The position numbers were made by a program, and so were the translations under genes. A stretch of 64,000 nt of DNA, taken from assembly GCA_000163695.1 (NCBI GenBank), contig GG774890.1, forward strand, positions 510,339 to 574,338. The letters run 5' to 3'. This DNA comes from Bacteroidetes oral taxon 274 str. F0058. GTDB taxonomy: Bacteria; Bacteroidota; Bacteroidia; Bacteroidales; Paludibacteraceae. Of this stretch, positions 16,485 through 25,241 are shown one piece after another. Numbering within the stretch: position 1 is the stretch's first letter; the number at the start of each line of letters is the position of its first letter. The notes under the pieces were generated by a model. The model was not told where the DNA came from, searched no databases, and saw nothing but the letters and a program-made list of their open reading frames with translations.

Positions 16485-18860
16485 ATGATATATCCGAAAA
16501 ATTTTGAACAGAAAATAGGTTTCGATACCATAAAAAATAACATCAAAAGGCTTTGTATCAATGAACTGTCTCATATATTTGTAGATGGATTGAATTTTTC
16601 GGCAGATTATTGCGAGATAAAAAATCGATTAGCCTATGTGCAAGAGATGTTTGGCGTGCTCGAAAATAATATAAATGTTTTACCTATATCGGAGATAGAC
16701 GATTTCCGACGACCGTTCAAATCTACTGAGGTAGATGGTACATTTTTGGAGACCAATACGCTGTTTTCGTTAAAAAAGTTCCTCGATACAGCCACACTGC
16801 TCGTAGATTTTTTTGCCAACAAAAGCAGCGAACAATACCCTCTGCTTACAGGACACATAGGTGAAATATCGACGTTTCCGCATATACGCACAGATTTGTC
16901 GCGAATACTCGACAAAAACGGTGAAATCAAAGACAGTGCCTCCCCCGAATTGGCTCAGATACGTGCTACGAAAACACAGATACAAGGCTCTATATCGAAA
17001 ACTCTGCTGCGTATATTGCAGAAGGCTCAGAGCGACGAGATTGTAGAGGCAGACGCCTCGCCCGTTATCCGCGAGGGTAGGTTGGTAATACCCGTACTAT
17101 CGATGAACAAACGTAAGATAGACGGTATTATTCACGATGAGTCTGCCTCGGGCAAAACGTTTTACATAGAACCCTCGCAGGTGGTACTGTTAAACAACAA
17201 GATAAGAGAGCTCGAAAGTGATGAACGTAAGGAGATTATAAAAATACTCGTTTCTACCACTTCGTCTATACGACCCGAATACTCTGCTATTTTGTCTTCG
17301 CAAAAACACTATTTGCAATTAGATGCCCTGTATGCCATTGCAAAATATTCAATGCGTATACGGGCTGTTTGTCCTACTCTCAGCGATCGTTGTGTAATAG
17401 ATTGGCACTCAGGGCGACACCCTATATTACAAGAGTTGCTCGAAAAACAGGGAGGTAGTATTGTTCCTCTCGATATTAGGCTCAATGAACGTGAGCGTAT
17501 AATAGTAATATCGGGAGCAAATGCCGGAGGTAAATCAGTGTGTATCAAGACAGTGTGCTTGCTGCAATATATGTTGCAGTGCGGTCTGCCGATACCTGTT
17601 GCCGAGAGCAGCGAAACGGGCGTATTTGATTCGATTTTTCTCGATATAGGCGATGGACAAAATATCGAAAACGATTTGTCTACATATTCGTCGCACTTGC
17701 AGAATATGAAGTTTTTTGTGAAAAATTCCACCGATAAGACATTGGTTGTCATAGACGAATTTGGTTCAGGCACCGAGCCCGAGATGGGAGGAGCCATTGC
17801 ACAGGCTACGTTGCAGGAGTTCTGCAAAAAGTCTGTATATGGTCTGATAACTACACATTATACCAACCTGAAATACTTCGCCGAGCAGACCGAAGGCGTC
17901 GTCAATGGAGCTATGCTCTACGACCGCAATCGTCTACGACCGCTTTTCGTGTTGAAAACGGGGCAGGCGGGTAGTTCTTTTGCTTTGGAGATAGCCAAAA
18001 ATATCGGTCTGCCGAACGAGATAATAGAAAATGCCAAAGAACTTGTGGGTTCGCAAGCAATCAACTACGATCGTCTGACACAGGCTGCTGTCAGAGATAA
18101 AATATATTGGGAGAATAAACGTGATAAAATCCGTCGTCAGTCGAAGAGACAAGACGAAGCGGTAGCCCAATACGAGGCTCGTCTGGCGGAGCTGGAAGCC
18201 GAGAAAAAGGAGATTATACGGCAGGCTAAGCAAGAGGCTCGGCAGATAATAGAGACAGCGAATGCCACTATCGAAAATACGGTGCGAGTCATCAAAGAGA
18301 GCAATGCCGATAAGTCGACAACGGCACAGGCTCGCCGCGATATAAGAGAGTTTGCACGCAGTGTTATGCCCAATGTAGAGGAGAAAAAGAGCGGCGGCAG
18401 CGAGTTTAAAATCAACGATTCGGTAGTAATACGCGGACAAAGCGTAGTAGGACATATAGTGGAACTGACCGACAAGAAGGCTGTAGTCGTCTTCGGTTCG
18501 ATGAGGATGTCGGTGAAGCTCACAGACCTGGAGGTGGTCTCAGGCAATAAGGCGAAACGTATAGCAAAGGCAGGACTTTCGCCGTCGACTGTCAACGACA
18601 TACGACGGCGGCAACTCAATTTTTCGCAAGAGATAGACCTGCGTGGAATGCGTGTACAGGAGGCTCTGCAGGCGGTAATGTACTACCTCGACGACGCACG
18701 TATGGCAAATGTATCTCGTGTACGGATACTTCACGGCACGGGCGAAGGAGCTTTGCGTCAGGCTATACGAGAATATCTGGCAAGCAATACGTTTGTACGT
18801 TCATTTGCAGACGAACATGTACAGCTGGGCGGGGCAGGCATCACAGTTGTCAATCTTTGA
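16485..18860 (+). CDS. mutS2: Endonuclease MutS2 (MutS2 with Smr domain)
   Basis: 791 residues from the ATG at 16485; an in-frame TTG at 16464 is a weaker start. The N-terminal core and clamp carry a RLVIPVLSMNKRKIDGIIHDESASG-like region typical of MutS2 rather than MutS1, and the mismatch-recognition domain is absent. The ATPase has Walker A GANAGGKS and VIDEFGSGTEPEMGGA. A coiled coil (about 510-610) is followed by the C-terminal Smr nuclease domain (DLRGMRVQEALQAV ... RILHGTGEGALR). MutS2 suppresses recombination, and in other bacteria it also acts on collided ribosomes. Confidence 0.95.
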   Translation: MIYPKNFEQKIGFDTIKNNIKRLCINELSHIFVDGLNFSADYCEIKNRLAYVQEMFGVLENNINVLPISEIDDFRRPFKSTEVDGTFLETNTLFSLKKFLDTATLLVDFFANKSSEQYPLLTGHIGEISTFPHIRTDLSRILDKNGEIKDSASPELAQIRATKTQIQGSISKTLLRILQKAQSDEIVEADASPVIREGRLVIPVLSMNKRKIDGIIHDESASGKTFYIEPSQVVLLNNKIRELESDERKEIIKILVSTTSSIRPEYSAILSSQKHYLQLDALYAIAKYSMRIRAVCPTLSDRCVIDWHSGRHPILQELLEKQGGSIVPLDIRLNERERIIVISGANAGGKSVCIKTVCLLQYMLQCGLPIPVAESSETGVFDSIFLDIGDGQNIENDLSTYSSHLQNMKFFVKNSTDKTLVVIDEFGSGTEPEMGGAIAQATLQEFCKKSVYGLITTHYTNLKYFAEQTEGVVNGAMLYDRNRLRPLFVLKTGQAGSSFALEIAKNIGLPNEIIENAKELVGSQAINYDRLTQAAVRDKIYWENKRDKIRRQSKRQDEAVAQYEARLAELEAEKKEIIRQAKQEARQIIETANATIENTVRVIKESNADKSTTAQARRDIREFARSVMPNVEEKKSGGSEFKINDSVVIRGQSVVGHIVELTDKKAVVVFGSMRMSVKLTDLEVVSGNKAKRIAKAGLSPSTVNDIRRRQLNFSQEIDLRGMRVQEALQAVMYYLDDARMANVSRVRILHGTGEGALRQAIREYLASNTFVRSFADEHVQLGGAGITVVNL

Positions 18861-18910
18861 CATATACATTTTTATATTGGTTTCGAAATTAATAAAATAA
18901 TGACACTCTA

Positions 18911-19258
18911 ATGAAAATACGACTAAATAGCATACAACTCAAAGCATATCACGGTATTTACCCTAAGGAACGCACAGAAGGCAATACCTTCTCGGTATCT
19001 GTGGAATTCGATATCGACGCTAATCGTCCGGCAGCAACCGACAAAATAGAAGATACTGTAAACTACGAAGATATATACCGTATCGTAAGAGAGGAGATGG
19101 CTATGCCATCGAACCTGCTCGAAAATGTTGTAGACAGGATATACGGTAAGATAAAAGAGGCTTTCGGTACGGTAGCAAATCTAAAAGTATCTGTTGCCAA
19201 ACATAATCCTTTCGGAGACGGTAATGTGGATATGGTAGTTGTAGAGGCGGTAGATTGA
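18911..19258 (+). CDS. folB: Dihydroneopterin aldolase
   Basis: 115 residues, the usual length for FolB, which cleaves dihydroneopterin to 6-hydroxymethyl-dihydropterin in folate synthesis. Visible signatures are the N-terminal LKAYHGIYPKER, the DTVNYEDIYRIV segment and the C-terminal VSVAKHNPFGDGNVDMVVVE stretch. It is the last gene of the rightward run before the ribosomal cluster and has no folate-pathway neighbour. Confidence 0.92.
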   Translation: MKIRLNSIQLKAYHGIYPKERTEGNTFSVSVEFDIDANRPAATDKIEDTVNYEDIYRIVREEMAMPSNLLENVVDRIYGKIKEAFGTVANLKVSVAKHNPFGDGNVDMVVVEAVD

Positions 19259-19293
19259 ATTTGCGATGTATTGATAAAAAATATAATCAACTG

Positions 19294-19324
19294 CTTGTCA
19301 ATTCAAAAAAAAGTATTACTTTTG
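19294..19324 (+). promoter_or_regulatory. Promoter of the ribosomal protein operon
   Basis: CTTG at 19294-19297 and TACTTTTG at 19317-19324, 19 nt apart, match the Bacteroidota consensus except for one base in the -33 box. It lies about 215 bp before rplC, giving a long 5' leader. Confidence 0.7.
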
Positions 19325-19331
19325 CAGTCCG

Positions 19332-19538
19332 TTTTTATAGGATAAGAAAAAATATCGTTGCTATGTAAACGGTTGGTAATCACAAGTGTTGTGCTTGTGG
19401 CGTACATTACAAACGGTTGTTTGTGGTTGCGTCGTGGGTGTTTTGTGTTGCCGGAGAAGAGATTGAAATATTAAACATTAATAAATAAACACCCGATGCC
19501 CTGAGGGGTTGAGCGGGACAAAAAACAAATTAAAGAAA
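19332..19538 (+). promoter_or_regulatory. Long 5' leader of the ribosomal protein operon
   Basis: About 200 nt of transcribed, non-coding sequence are expected between the promoter and rplC. It contains a small hairpin (CACAAG with CTTGTG, 19381-19399) flanked by two copies of AAACGGTTG at 19367-19375 and 19411-19419. Ribosomal operons are often controlled by a protein that binds such a leader, but no known leader family was recognised here. I searched the frames for an S10 remnant and found none. Confidence 0.35.
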
Positions 19539-20159
19539 ATGCCGGGATTAATAGGTAAAAAAGTCGGAATGACATCAGTATTCAGTGCAGACGGTAAGAA
19601 TACGCCCTGTACTGTTATCGAAGTTGGTCCTTGTGTCGTTACTCAGGTGAAGACTGTCGAAAAAGACGGTTATCAGGCTTATCAGTTGGGCTTCGAAGAG
19701 AAGAAAGAGAAGCATACCAACAAAGCCGAAGCCGGACACTTCAAAAAAGCAGGAGTGAGTGCAAGACGCAACTTGGTAGAGTTTAAGAGCTTCGACAAAG
19801 AGCTCAAAGCAGGCGATACCGTTACGGCAGACGCCGTTTTCGAAGAAAACGATTTCGTCGACGTGGTAGGTATCTCGAAAGGTAAAGGTTTCCAAGGTGT
19901 TGTAAAACGCCACGGATTCGGAGGGGTAGGACAGCAGACTCACGGTCAGCACAATAGAGGTCGTGCTCCCGGTTCTATGGGTGCAAGCTCGTATCCGTCT
20001 AAGGTAGTGAAAGGTATGAGAATGGCAGGACGCACAGGCGGCGACCGTGTTACTATTCAAAACCTTCAAGTGGTCAAGATAATCCCCGAACATAACATCG
20101 TTATGGTAAAAGGTTCTATACCGGGGGCAAAAGGTTCAATCGTTTTAATTGAAAAGTAA
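19539..20159 (+). CDS. rplC: 50S ribosomal protein L3
   Basis: 206 residues from MPGLIGKKVGMTSVFS. The in-frame TTG start at 19509 adds ten residues not found in L3. The family core GVVKRHGFGG-QTHGQHNRGRAPGSMGASSYPSKVVKGMRMAGRTGG carries the loop that reaches the peptidyl transferase centre. It is the first gene of this operon. In most bacteria S10 (rpsJ) precedes it, but here folB does. Confidence 0.98.
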   Translation: MPGLIGKKVGMTSVFSADGKNTPCTVIEVGPCVVTQVKTVEKDGYQAYQLGFEEKKEKHTNKAEAGHFKKAGVSARRNLVEFKSFDKELKAGDTVTADAVFEENDFVDVVGISKGKGFQGVVKRHGFGGVGQQTHGQHNRGRAPGSMGASSYPSKVVKGMRMAGRTGGDRVTIQNLQVVKIIPEHNIVMVKGSIPGAKGSIVLIEK

Positions 20160-20160
20160 T

Positions 20161-20799
20161 ATGGAAGCAAAAGTATTTAATATTCAAGGTAAAGAGACAG
20201 GAAGAACGGTTCAATTGAACGATTCCGTTTTCGGTATCGAGCCGAACAACCACGCCATATATCTGGACGTAAAGCAGTATATGGCAAACAAACGTCAGGG
20301 TACGCACAAGTCGAAAGAGAGAAGCGAGATAGCCGGTTCGACAAAGAAGCTCGGACGCCAGAAAGGCGGTGGCGGAGCTCGTCGAGGCGATATTAACTCA
20401 CCTCTTCTTCACGGAGGTGCACGCGTATTCGGTCCCAAACCGAGAGACTATTCTTTCAAGCTGAATAAGAAACTGAAACAGCTCGCACGTAAATCGGCTT
20501 TTGCTACCAAGGCAGCCGAAAACGCTATTGTCGTTGTAGAAGACTTCAATTTCGAAGCACCGAAGACGAAAGATTTTGTAGCTATAACAAACAACCTGAA
20601 GATAAACGACAAAAAGATTTTGTTGATTCTCGGCGAGAATAATAAAAACATTTTCTTGTCGTCGAGAAATTTGCCGAAGGTAAATGTAATAACTACCGAC
20701 GAATTGAGCACATACAAAATACTCGACTGTGCGGTTCTGCTTATTTCGGAGAAGGCTGTTGCAGGTATTGATCAACATTTTAAAGTAGAGGAGAATTAA
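20161..20799 (+). CDS. rplD: 50S ribosomal protein L4
   Basis: 212 residues from the ATG at 20161, directly after the L3 stop. The RQGTHKSKERSEIAGSTKKL loop and the RRGDINSPLLHGGARVFGP segment are the tunnel-lining part of L4. In other bacteria L4 also represses its own operon, which makes the long leader upstream of rplC worth noting. Confidence 0.98.
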   Translation: MEAKVFNIQGKETGRTVQLNDSVFGIEPNNHAIYLDVKQYMANKRQGTHKSKERSEIAGSTKKLGRQKGGGGARRGDINSPLLHGGARVFGPKPRDYSFKLNKKLKQLARKSAFATKAAENAIVVVEDFNFEAPKTKDFVAITNNLKINDKKILLILGENNKNIFLSSRNLPKVNVITTDELSTYKILDCAVLLISEKAVAGIDQHFKVEEN

Positions 20800-20802
20800 T
20801 AT

Positions 20803-21093
20803 ATGTCTATAATAATTAAGCCTGTCGTTTCGGAGAAGATGACCAAGATTGGCGAGAAGCACAATCGTGTGGCTTTCCGTGTAAGACGCGATGCCAACAA
20901 AATAGAGATTAAAAAGGCAGTAGAAGCTTTGTACAACGTTACTGTGGAGAGTGTCAATACCATTCAGGTAAAGGGCAAACACAAAAGCCGTTATACGAAA
21001 GCAGGTATGATAGAGGGTACGACACCCTTCTACAAAAAAGCGATAATTACTCTTGCAGAAGGTAGTAATATCGATTTTTACAGCAATATTTAA
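20803..21093 (+). CDS. rplW: 50S ribosomal protein L23
   Basis: 96 residues, starting IIIKPVVSEKM, with the KIEIKKAVEALYNVTVESVNT core. L23 sits at the tunnel exit and docks trigger factor and SRP. The next gene follows after a 94-bp gap, the longest inside this operon. Confidence 0.98.
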   Translation: MSIIIKPVVSEKMTKIGEKHNRVAFRVRRDANKIEIKKAVEALYNVTVESVNTIQVKGKHKSRYTKAGMIEGTTPFYKKAIITLAEGSNIDFYSNI

Positions 21094-21187
21094 TAGATTT
21101 TCTGAGAGATTGACGACTGTTTATTCTGCGTCTCTTATGAAATCGACAAAAAAGTACAATAAATTTATATTATAAATAATTAGTTAA

Positions 21188-22012
21188 ATGGCAGTACGTA
21201 AATTAAACCCCGTAACACCGGGGCAAAGACACAAGATTATTGGCATGTTCGACACAATTACTTCGACTGTGCCAGAGAAGTCGCTTGTGTCCGGCTACAG
21301 CAAAACCGGAGGACGCAACAATCAGGGAAAGATGACGATGCGTTACATCGGTGGCGGACACAAGAGAAAGTACAGAGTAATTGACTTCAGACGTACTAAA
21401 GACGGCATTCCTGCCGTTGTGAAAAGTATCGAATACGATCCTAATCGTTCGGCTCGTATCGCTCTGCTTTACTACGTTGATGGAGAAAAAGCGTACATTC
21501 TTGCACCTAACGGCTTGCAGGTTGGACAGAAATTACTCTCGGGAGCAGATGCCGCACCTGAAATCGGCAACGCACTTCCTTTGGAGAATATTCCTTTGGG
21601 AACGATAGTTCACAACATAGAGCTTCGTCCCAGACAAGGAGCAGCCCTTGTCCGCTCTGCAGGAACATTTGCTCAAATTACGTCTCGCGAGGACAAATAC
21701 GTTATCGTAAAGTTGCCTTCGGGCGAAACTCGCAAGATATTAGGAACATGTAAGGCTACTGTTGGTAGCGTTGGTAACGCAGACCATTCGTTGGAACGTT
21801 CGGGTAAAGCCGGACGCAGCCGCTGGTTGGGTATTCGTCCGCGAGTTCGCGGTGTGGCTATGAACCCTGTCGATCACCCGATGGGTGGTGGTGAAGGTCG
21901 TGCCTCGGGCGGACATCCGCGTTCGAGAAAGGGTCTGTTGGCTAAGGGTAAAAAGACTCGTGCTCCTAAAAAGGCATCGAGCCAGTATATTATTGAAAGA
22001 AGAAAAAAATAA
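21188..22012 (+). CDS. rplB: 50S ribosomal protein L2
   Basis: 274 residues of normal L2. RNNQGKMTMRYIGGGHKRKYR at the N-terminus and GVAMNPVDHPMGGGEGRASGG near the C-terminus are the diagnostic segments, including the conserved His needed for subunit association and peptide-bond formation. Confidence 0.99.
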   Translation: MAVRKLNPVTPGQRHKIIGMFDTITSTVPEKSLVSGYSKTGGRNNQGKMTMRYIGGGHKRKYRVIDFRRTKDGIPAVVKSIEYDPNRSARIALLYYVDGEKAYILAPNGLQVGQKLLSGADAAPEIGNALPLENIPLGTIVHNIELRPRQGAALVRSAGTFAQITSREDKYVIVKLPSGETRKILGTCKATVGSVGNADHSLERSGKAGRSRWLGIRPRVRGVAMNPVDHPMGGGEGRASGGHPRSRKGLLAKGKKTRAPKKASSQYIIERRKK

Positions 22013-22038
22013 CGATTAAAAAAAAGTAGAAAATATTT

Positions 22039-22305
22039 ATGAGTCGTTCATTAAAAAAAGGACCCTATATCAACCTGAAACTCGAAAAGAAAATTCTTGC
22101 TATGAACGAAAGCAACAAAAAATCCGTTGTCAAGACTTGGGCAAGAGCTTCGATGATTTCTCCTGACTTTGTTGGTCATACAGTAGCAGTACATAACGGT
22201 AATAAATTTATCCCTGTCTACATTACTGAAAATATGGTGGGACACAAACTCGGCGAGTTTTCCCCGACACGTATATTCAGGGGACACGGCGGTAAGAAGA
22301 AATAA
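22039..22305 (+). CDS. rpsS: 30S ribosomal protein S19
   Basis: 88 residues, beginning MSRSLKKGPYI and ending in the GEFSPTRIFRGHGGKK tail. S19 binds the head of the small subunit near the A site. Operon order L2-S19-L22 is conserved. Confidence 0.98.
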   Translation: MSRSLKKGPYINLKLEKKILAMNESNKKSVVKTWARASMISPDFVGHTVAVHNGNKFIPVYITENMVGHKLGEFSPTRIFRGHGGKKK

Positions 22306-22348
22306 CCGTTGGTGTTTTTAATTTTATTTAAAAAGGAAAAAAGTAATT

Positions 22349-22786
22349 ATGGGTAAAAGAAAAAAAATATCTGCCGATAATAGAAAGGAAGCCAAGAAGA
22401 CACAATATTTTGCCAAACTCAACGATGTTCCTACTTCGCCCAGAAAGATGCGTCTGGTAGCAGACCTCATACGTGGCGTAGACGTAAACAGAGCATTGGC
22501 TATATTGCGTTTCTCTACAAAAGAGGCTTCTATAAGAATGGAAAAATTGCTCCGCTCTGCAATCTCTAACTACGAACAAAAGTCGCAACAGAAGGCAGAA
22601 GACGGCAATTTATATGTAAGTGCAATAAGTGTAGATGCTGCTCGTATGCTCAAACGGTTGCGTCCTGCACCGCAAGGTCGCGGACACCGTATCCGCAAAC
22701 GCTCGAACCACGTTACACTGTTTGTAGAATCAAGAAACGTTAATAATAATAATTTAGAAAATAAGCAAGATGGGGCAGAAAACTAA
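22349..22786 (+). CDS. rplV: 50S ribosomal protein L22
   Basis: 145 residues. The core KLNDVPTSPRKMRLVADLIRG and the beta-hairpin region RPAPQGRGHRIRKRSNHVTL line the exit tunnel. N- and C-terminal extensions are modest. The last 17 bp overlap the start of rpsC, so translation is probably coupled. Confidence 0.98.
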   Translation: MGKRKKISADNRKEAKKTQYFAKLNDVPTSPRKMRLVADLIRGVDVNRALAILRFSTKEASIRMEKLLRSAISNYEQKSQQKAEDGNLYVSAISVDAARMLKRLRPAPQGRGHRIRKRSNHVTLFVESRNVNNNNLENKQDGAEN

Positions 22787-23537
22787 TCCAATTAGCAATC
22801 GTTTGGGAATAATCCGTGGTTGGGATTCCAATTGGTATGGCGGAGGCAATTTCGGCGATACCTTGGTTGAAGACAGCAAGATTAGAAAATATCTGAATAT
22901 TCGTCTTGCTAAGGCAATGGTTTCGAGAATCGTTATCGAAAGGACATTGAAACTTGTTACTATCACCGTATGTGCAGCTCGTCCCGGTTTTATCGTGGGA
23001 CGCGGAGGCGAAGATGTGGAAAAACTCAAAGAGGAGATAAAGAAAATCACCGACAAAGATATCGAAATAAATATTTTCGAGGTGAAGAATCCCGATTTGG
23101 ACGCACAGATAGTAGCAAACGACGTTGCTCGTAAGATAGAGGGTAAGATAGCTTACCGCAAGGCTGTAAGAAGTGCCATCTTCAACACGATGAAGAACGG
23201 TGCCGAAGGTATCAAAGTACAAGTATCGGGACGTCTGAACGGAGCCGAAATAGCTCGTTCGGAGATGTACAAAGAGGGACGTACTCCGCTGCATACATTC
23301 CGTGCCGATATAGACTACTGTCATGCCGAAGCTCTTACGAAAGTAGGTCTGATAGGTGTAAAGGTTTGGATTTGCCGTGGCGAAGTTTATGGTAAAAAAG
23401 ACCTCGAGCCTAAGTTCGAAAGCGAGAGAGACAAGCGTAACTTTGGCGGCAGACGCGATGGCGAACGTCGTCCGAGACGCGGTGACGGAGAACGCCGCCC
23501 GAGACAACGTCGTGGCGGAGAAGAGAATAAAAAGTAA
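22770..23537 (+). CDS. rpsC: 30S ribosomal protein S3
   Basis: 255 residues. MGQKTNPISNRLGIIRGWDSNW begins the family pattern, with the KH domain (RPGFIVGRGGEDVE) and the GVKVWICRGEVYGKKD end. A C-terminal tail of about 40 residues, rich in Arg and Gly, extends past the core and should contact RNA. Such basic tails are common in Bacteroidota S3. Confidence 0.98.
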   Translation: MGQKTNPISNRLGIIRGWDSNWYGGGNFGDTLVEDSKIRKYLNIRLAKAMVSRIVIERTLKLVTITVCAARPGFIVGRGGEDVEKLKEEIKKITDKDIEINIFEVKNPDLDAQIVANDVARKIEGKIAYRKAVRSAIFNTMKNGAEGIKVQVSGRLNGAEIARSEMYKEGRTPLHTFRADIDYCHAEALTKVGLIGVKVWICRGEVYGKKDLEPKFESERDKRNFGGRRDGERRPRRGDGERRPRQRRGGEENKK

Positions 23538-23567
23538 TTGTTGAACGAATTAAAATAGAAAGTACTT

Positions 23568-23999
23568 ATGTTACAACCTAAAAAGACAAAGTTTAGAAGA
23601 CAGCAGAAAGGACGAATGAAGGGCAATGCCCAACGCGGCAACCAGCTATCGTTTGGTTCGTTTGGCATCAAATCGCTTCAATCGAAATGGATTACAGGGC
23701 GTCAGATAGAAGCTGCACGTGTGGCCGTTACCCGTCATATGCAGCGTCAAGGACAAGTGTGGGTGAGGATATTCCCCGATAAACCTATAACCAAGAAACC
23801 CGCCGAAGTACGTATGGGTAAAGGTAAAGGTGCTCCCGAAGGTTTCGTGGCACCGGTTACCCCGGGTCGTATGATTATAGAGATAGAGGGCGTTTCGTTC
23901 GAACTCGCGAAAGAGGCTTTGAGATTGGCTGCTCAAAAGCTGCCTGTAACAACAAAATTCGTTGTCCGTAGAGATTATGATTTTAGTACTAATGCTTAA
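23568..23999 (+). CDS. rplP: 50S ribosomal protein L16
   Basis: 143 residues, beginning MLQPKKTKFRRQQKGRMKG, with GKGKGAPEGFVAPVTPGR, the loop near the A site of the peptidyl transferase centre. Confidence 0.98.
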   Translation: MLQPKKTKFRRQQKGRMKGNAQRGNQLSFGSFGIKSLQSKWITGRQIEAARVAVTRHMQRQGQVWVRIFPDKPITKKPAEVRMGKGKGAPEGFVAPVTPGRMIIEIEGVSFELAKEALRLAAQKLPVTTKFVVRRDYDFSTNA

Positions 24000-24016
24000 A
24001 AAGAAAGAATCACGGT

Positions 24017-24223
24017 ATGAAAATTAATGAAATAAGAGAGCTTACAGACAACGAACTACACGAAAGAGAGATGGCAGAGAGAGAAAATCTCACGAGAATG
24101 ACTCTGTCACACGCTATCACTCCGTTAGATAACCCTCTTACAATAAGAGAGGCTAGAAAAACGATTGCCCGTATACAGACGGAGATACGCAGTCGTCAGT
24201 TGAAACAACAACAATCTAAATAA
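24017..24223 (+). CDS. rpmC: 50S ribosomal protein L29
   Basis: 68 residues, two helices, with the TIREARKTIARIQTEIRSR end typical of L29, which lies at the tunnel exit next to L23. Confidence 0.95.
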   Translation: MKINEIRELTDNELHEREMAERENLTRMTLSHAITPLDNPLTIREARKTIARIQTEIRSRQLKQQQSK

Positions 24224-24240
24224 ATTTGTATTCTAAAAGA

Positions 24241-24498
24241 ATGGAACAAAGAAATTTAAGAAAAGTAAGAGAAGGTGTTGTTTACAGCAATAAGATGGAT
24301 AAGTCTATCACCGTTGCTGTCAAGTGGAAAGAAAAACACCCGATGTATGGTAAATTTGTCAACAAAACGAAGAAGTTTCACGCTCACGACGAAAAGAATG
24401 AGTGCAACATAGGCGATACGGTTCGCATAATGGAAACTCGTCCGTTGAGTAAGACAAAACGTTGGCGTTTAGTAGAAATCATTGAAAGAGCAAAATAA
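24241..24498 (+). CDS. rpsQ: 30S ribosomal protein S17
   Basis: 85 residues from the ATG at 24241. An in-frame earlier codon at 24226 is too close to the L29 stop and adds non-family residues. GVVYSNKMDKSITVAVKWKE and CNIGDTVRIMETRPLSKTKRW are the S17 signature. Confidence 0.97.
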   Translation: MEQRNLRKVREGVVYSNKMDKSITVAVKWKEKHPMYGKFVNKTKKFHAHDEKNECNIGDTVRIMETRPLSKTKRWRLVEIIERAK

Positions 24499-24501
24499 GT
24501 T

Positions 24502-24867
24502 ATGATACAACAAGAATCGAGATTGAGAGTAGCAGATAACAGCGGAGCAAAAGAAGTTTTGTGTATCCGTGTACTTGGTGGCACTTCGAAGAAATATGCC
24601 ACAATTGGTGATACTATTGTCGTAGCGGTAAAAAGTGCTCTGCCTTCGGGCGAAATAAAGAAAGGAGCTGTCAGCAAGGCTATCGTGGTGCGTACCAAGA
24701 AAGAGATAAGTCGCCCCGACGGTTCGTATATACGTTTCGATGATAATGCTTGTGTTCTGTTGAATAATGCAGGTGAAATTCGCGGTAGCCGTATCTTCGG
24801 ACCCGTAGCACGCGAACTCCGTGCAACTAATATGAAAATTATTTCACTTGCACCCGAAGTGCTCTAA
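24502..24867 (+). CDS. rplN: 50S ribosomal protein L14
   Basis: 121 residues, with IQQESRLRVADNSGAKEVLCIRVLGG and the NNAGEIRGSRIFGPVARELR end. L14 sits at the subunit interface. Confidence 0.99.
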   Translation: MIQQESRLRVADNSGAKEVLCIRVLGGTSKKYATIGDTIVVAVKSALPSGEIKKGAVSKAIVVRTKKEISRPDGSYIRFDDNACVLLNNAGEIRGSRIFGPVARELRATNMKIISLAPEVL

Positions 24868-24917
24868 GAGTGGGAGAGTTTTTTATTTATAACTTATAAT
24901 TAGCTAATAAATTAGAG

Positions 24918-25241
24918 ATGAGTAAATTACATGTTAAAAAAGGCGATAACGTAATAGTAATCGCAGGCAACGATAAAAGCGACAAACCGCGTAGAGTATT
25001 GGAGGTCTATCCCGACAAGCAGCGTGTTTTGGTGGAAGAGGTCAATATGGTATCGAAAGCCACTAAACCGAATGCACAAAACCCGCAGGGCGGTATCGTA
25101 AAGAAAGAGGCTCCAATTCATATCTCTAACGTGATGCTTGTCGACCCCAAAGACGGCAAACGCACACGTATACAGAGAGTGAAGAACGAAGAGGGTAAAT
25201 TGGTTCGTATAGCAGTAAGGTCGAAGGAGGTAATAAAATGA
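24918..25241 (+). CDS. rplX: 50S ribosomal protein L24
   Basis: 107 residues. An N-terminal KOW motif (VKKGDNVIVIAGNDKSDKPRRVLEV) is followed by the HISNVMLVDPKDGKRTR segment. L24 starts large-subunit assembly. Its last codons contain a full Shine-Dalgarno sequence for rplE, and its stop overlaps the rplE start (ATGA). Confidence 0.98.
   Translation: MSKLHVKKGDNVIVIAGNDKSDKPRRVLEVYPDKQRVLVEEVNMVSKATKPNAQNPQGGIVKKEAPIHISNVMLVDPKDGKRTRIQRVKNEEGKLVRIAVRSKEVIK
25224..25231 (+). promoter_or_regulatory. Strong Shine-Dalgarno sequence for rplE inside rplX
   Basis: AAGGAGGT, perfectly complementary to the 16S rRNA 3' end, 6 nt before the rplE ATG. Bacteroidota genes rarely use such sites; none of the other ribosomal genes here has one. 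Confidence 0.75.

Noticed and set aside
19440..19500. Possible remnant of the S10 gene upstream of rplC
   Set aside because: A frame ending EEIEILNINK recalls the acidic end of S10 only loosely. The upstream codons do not match S10 in any frame.
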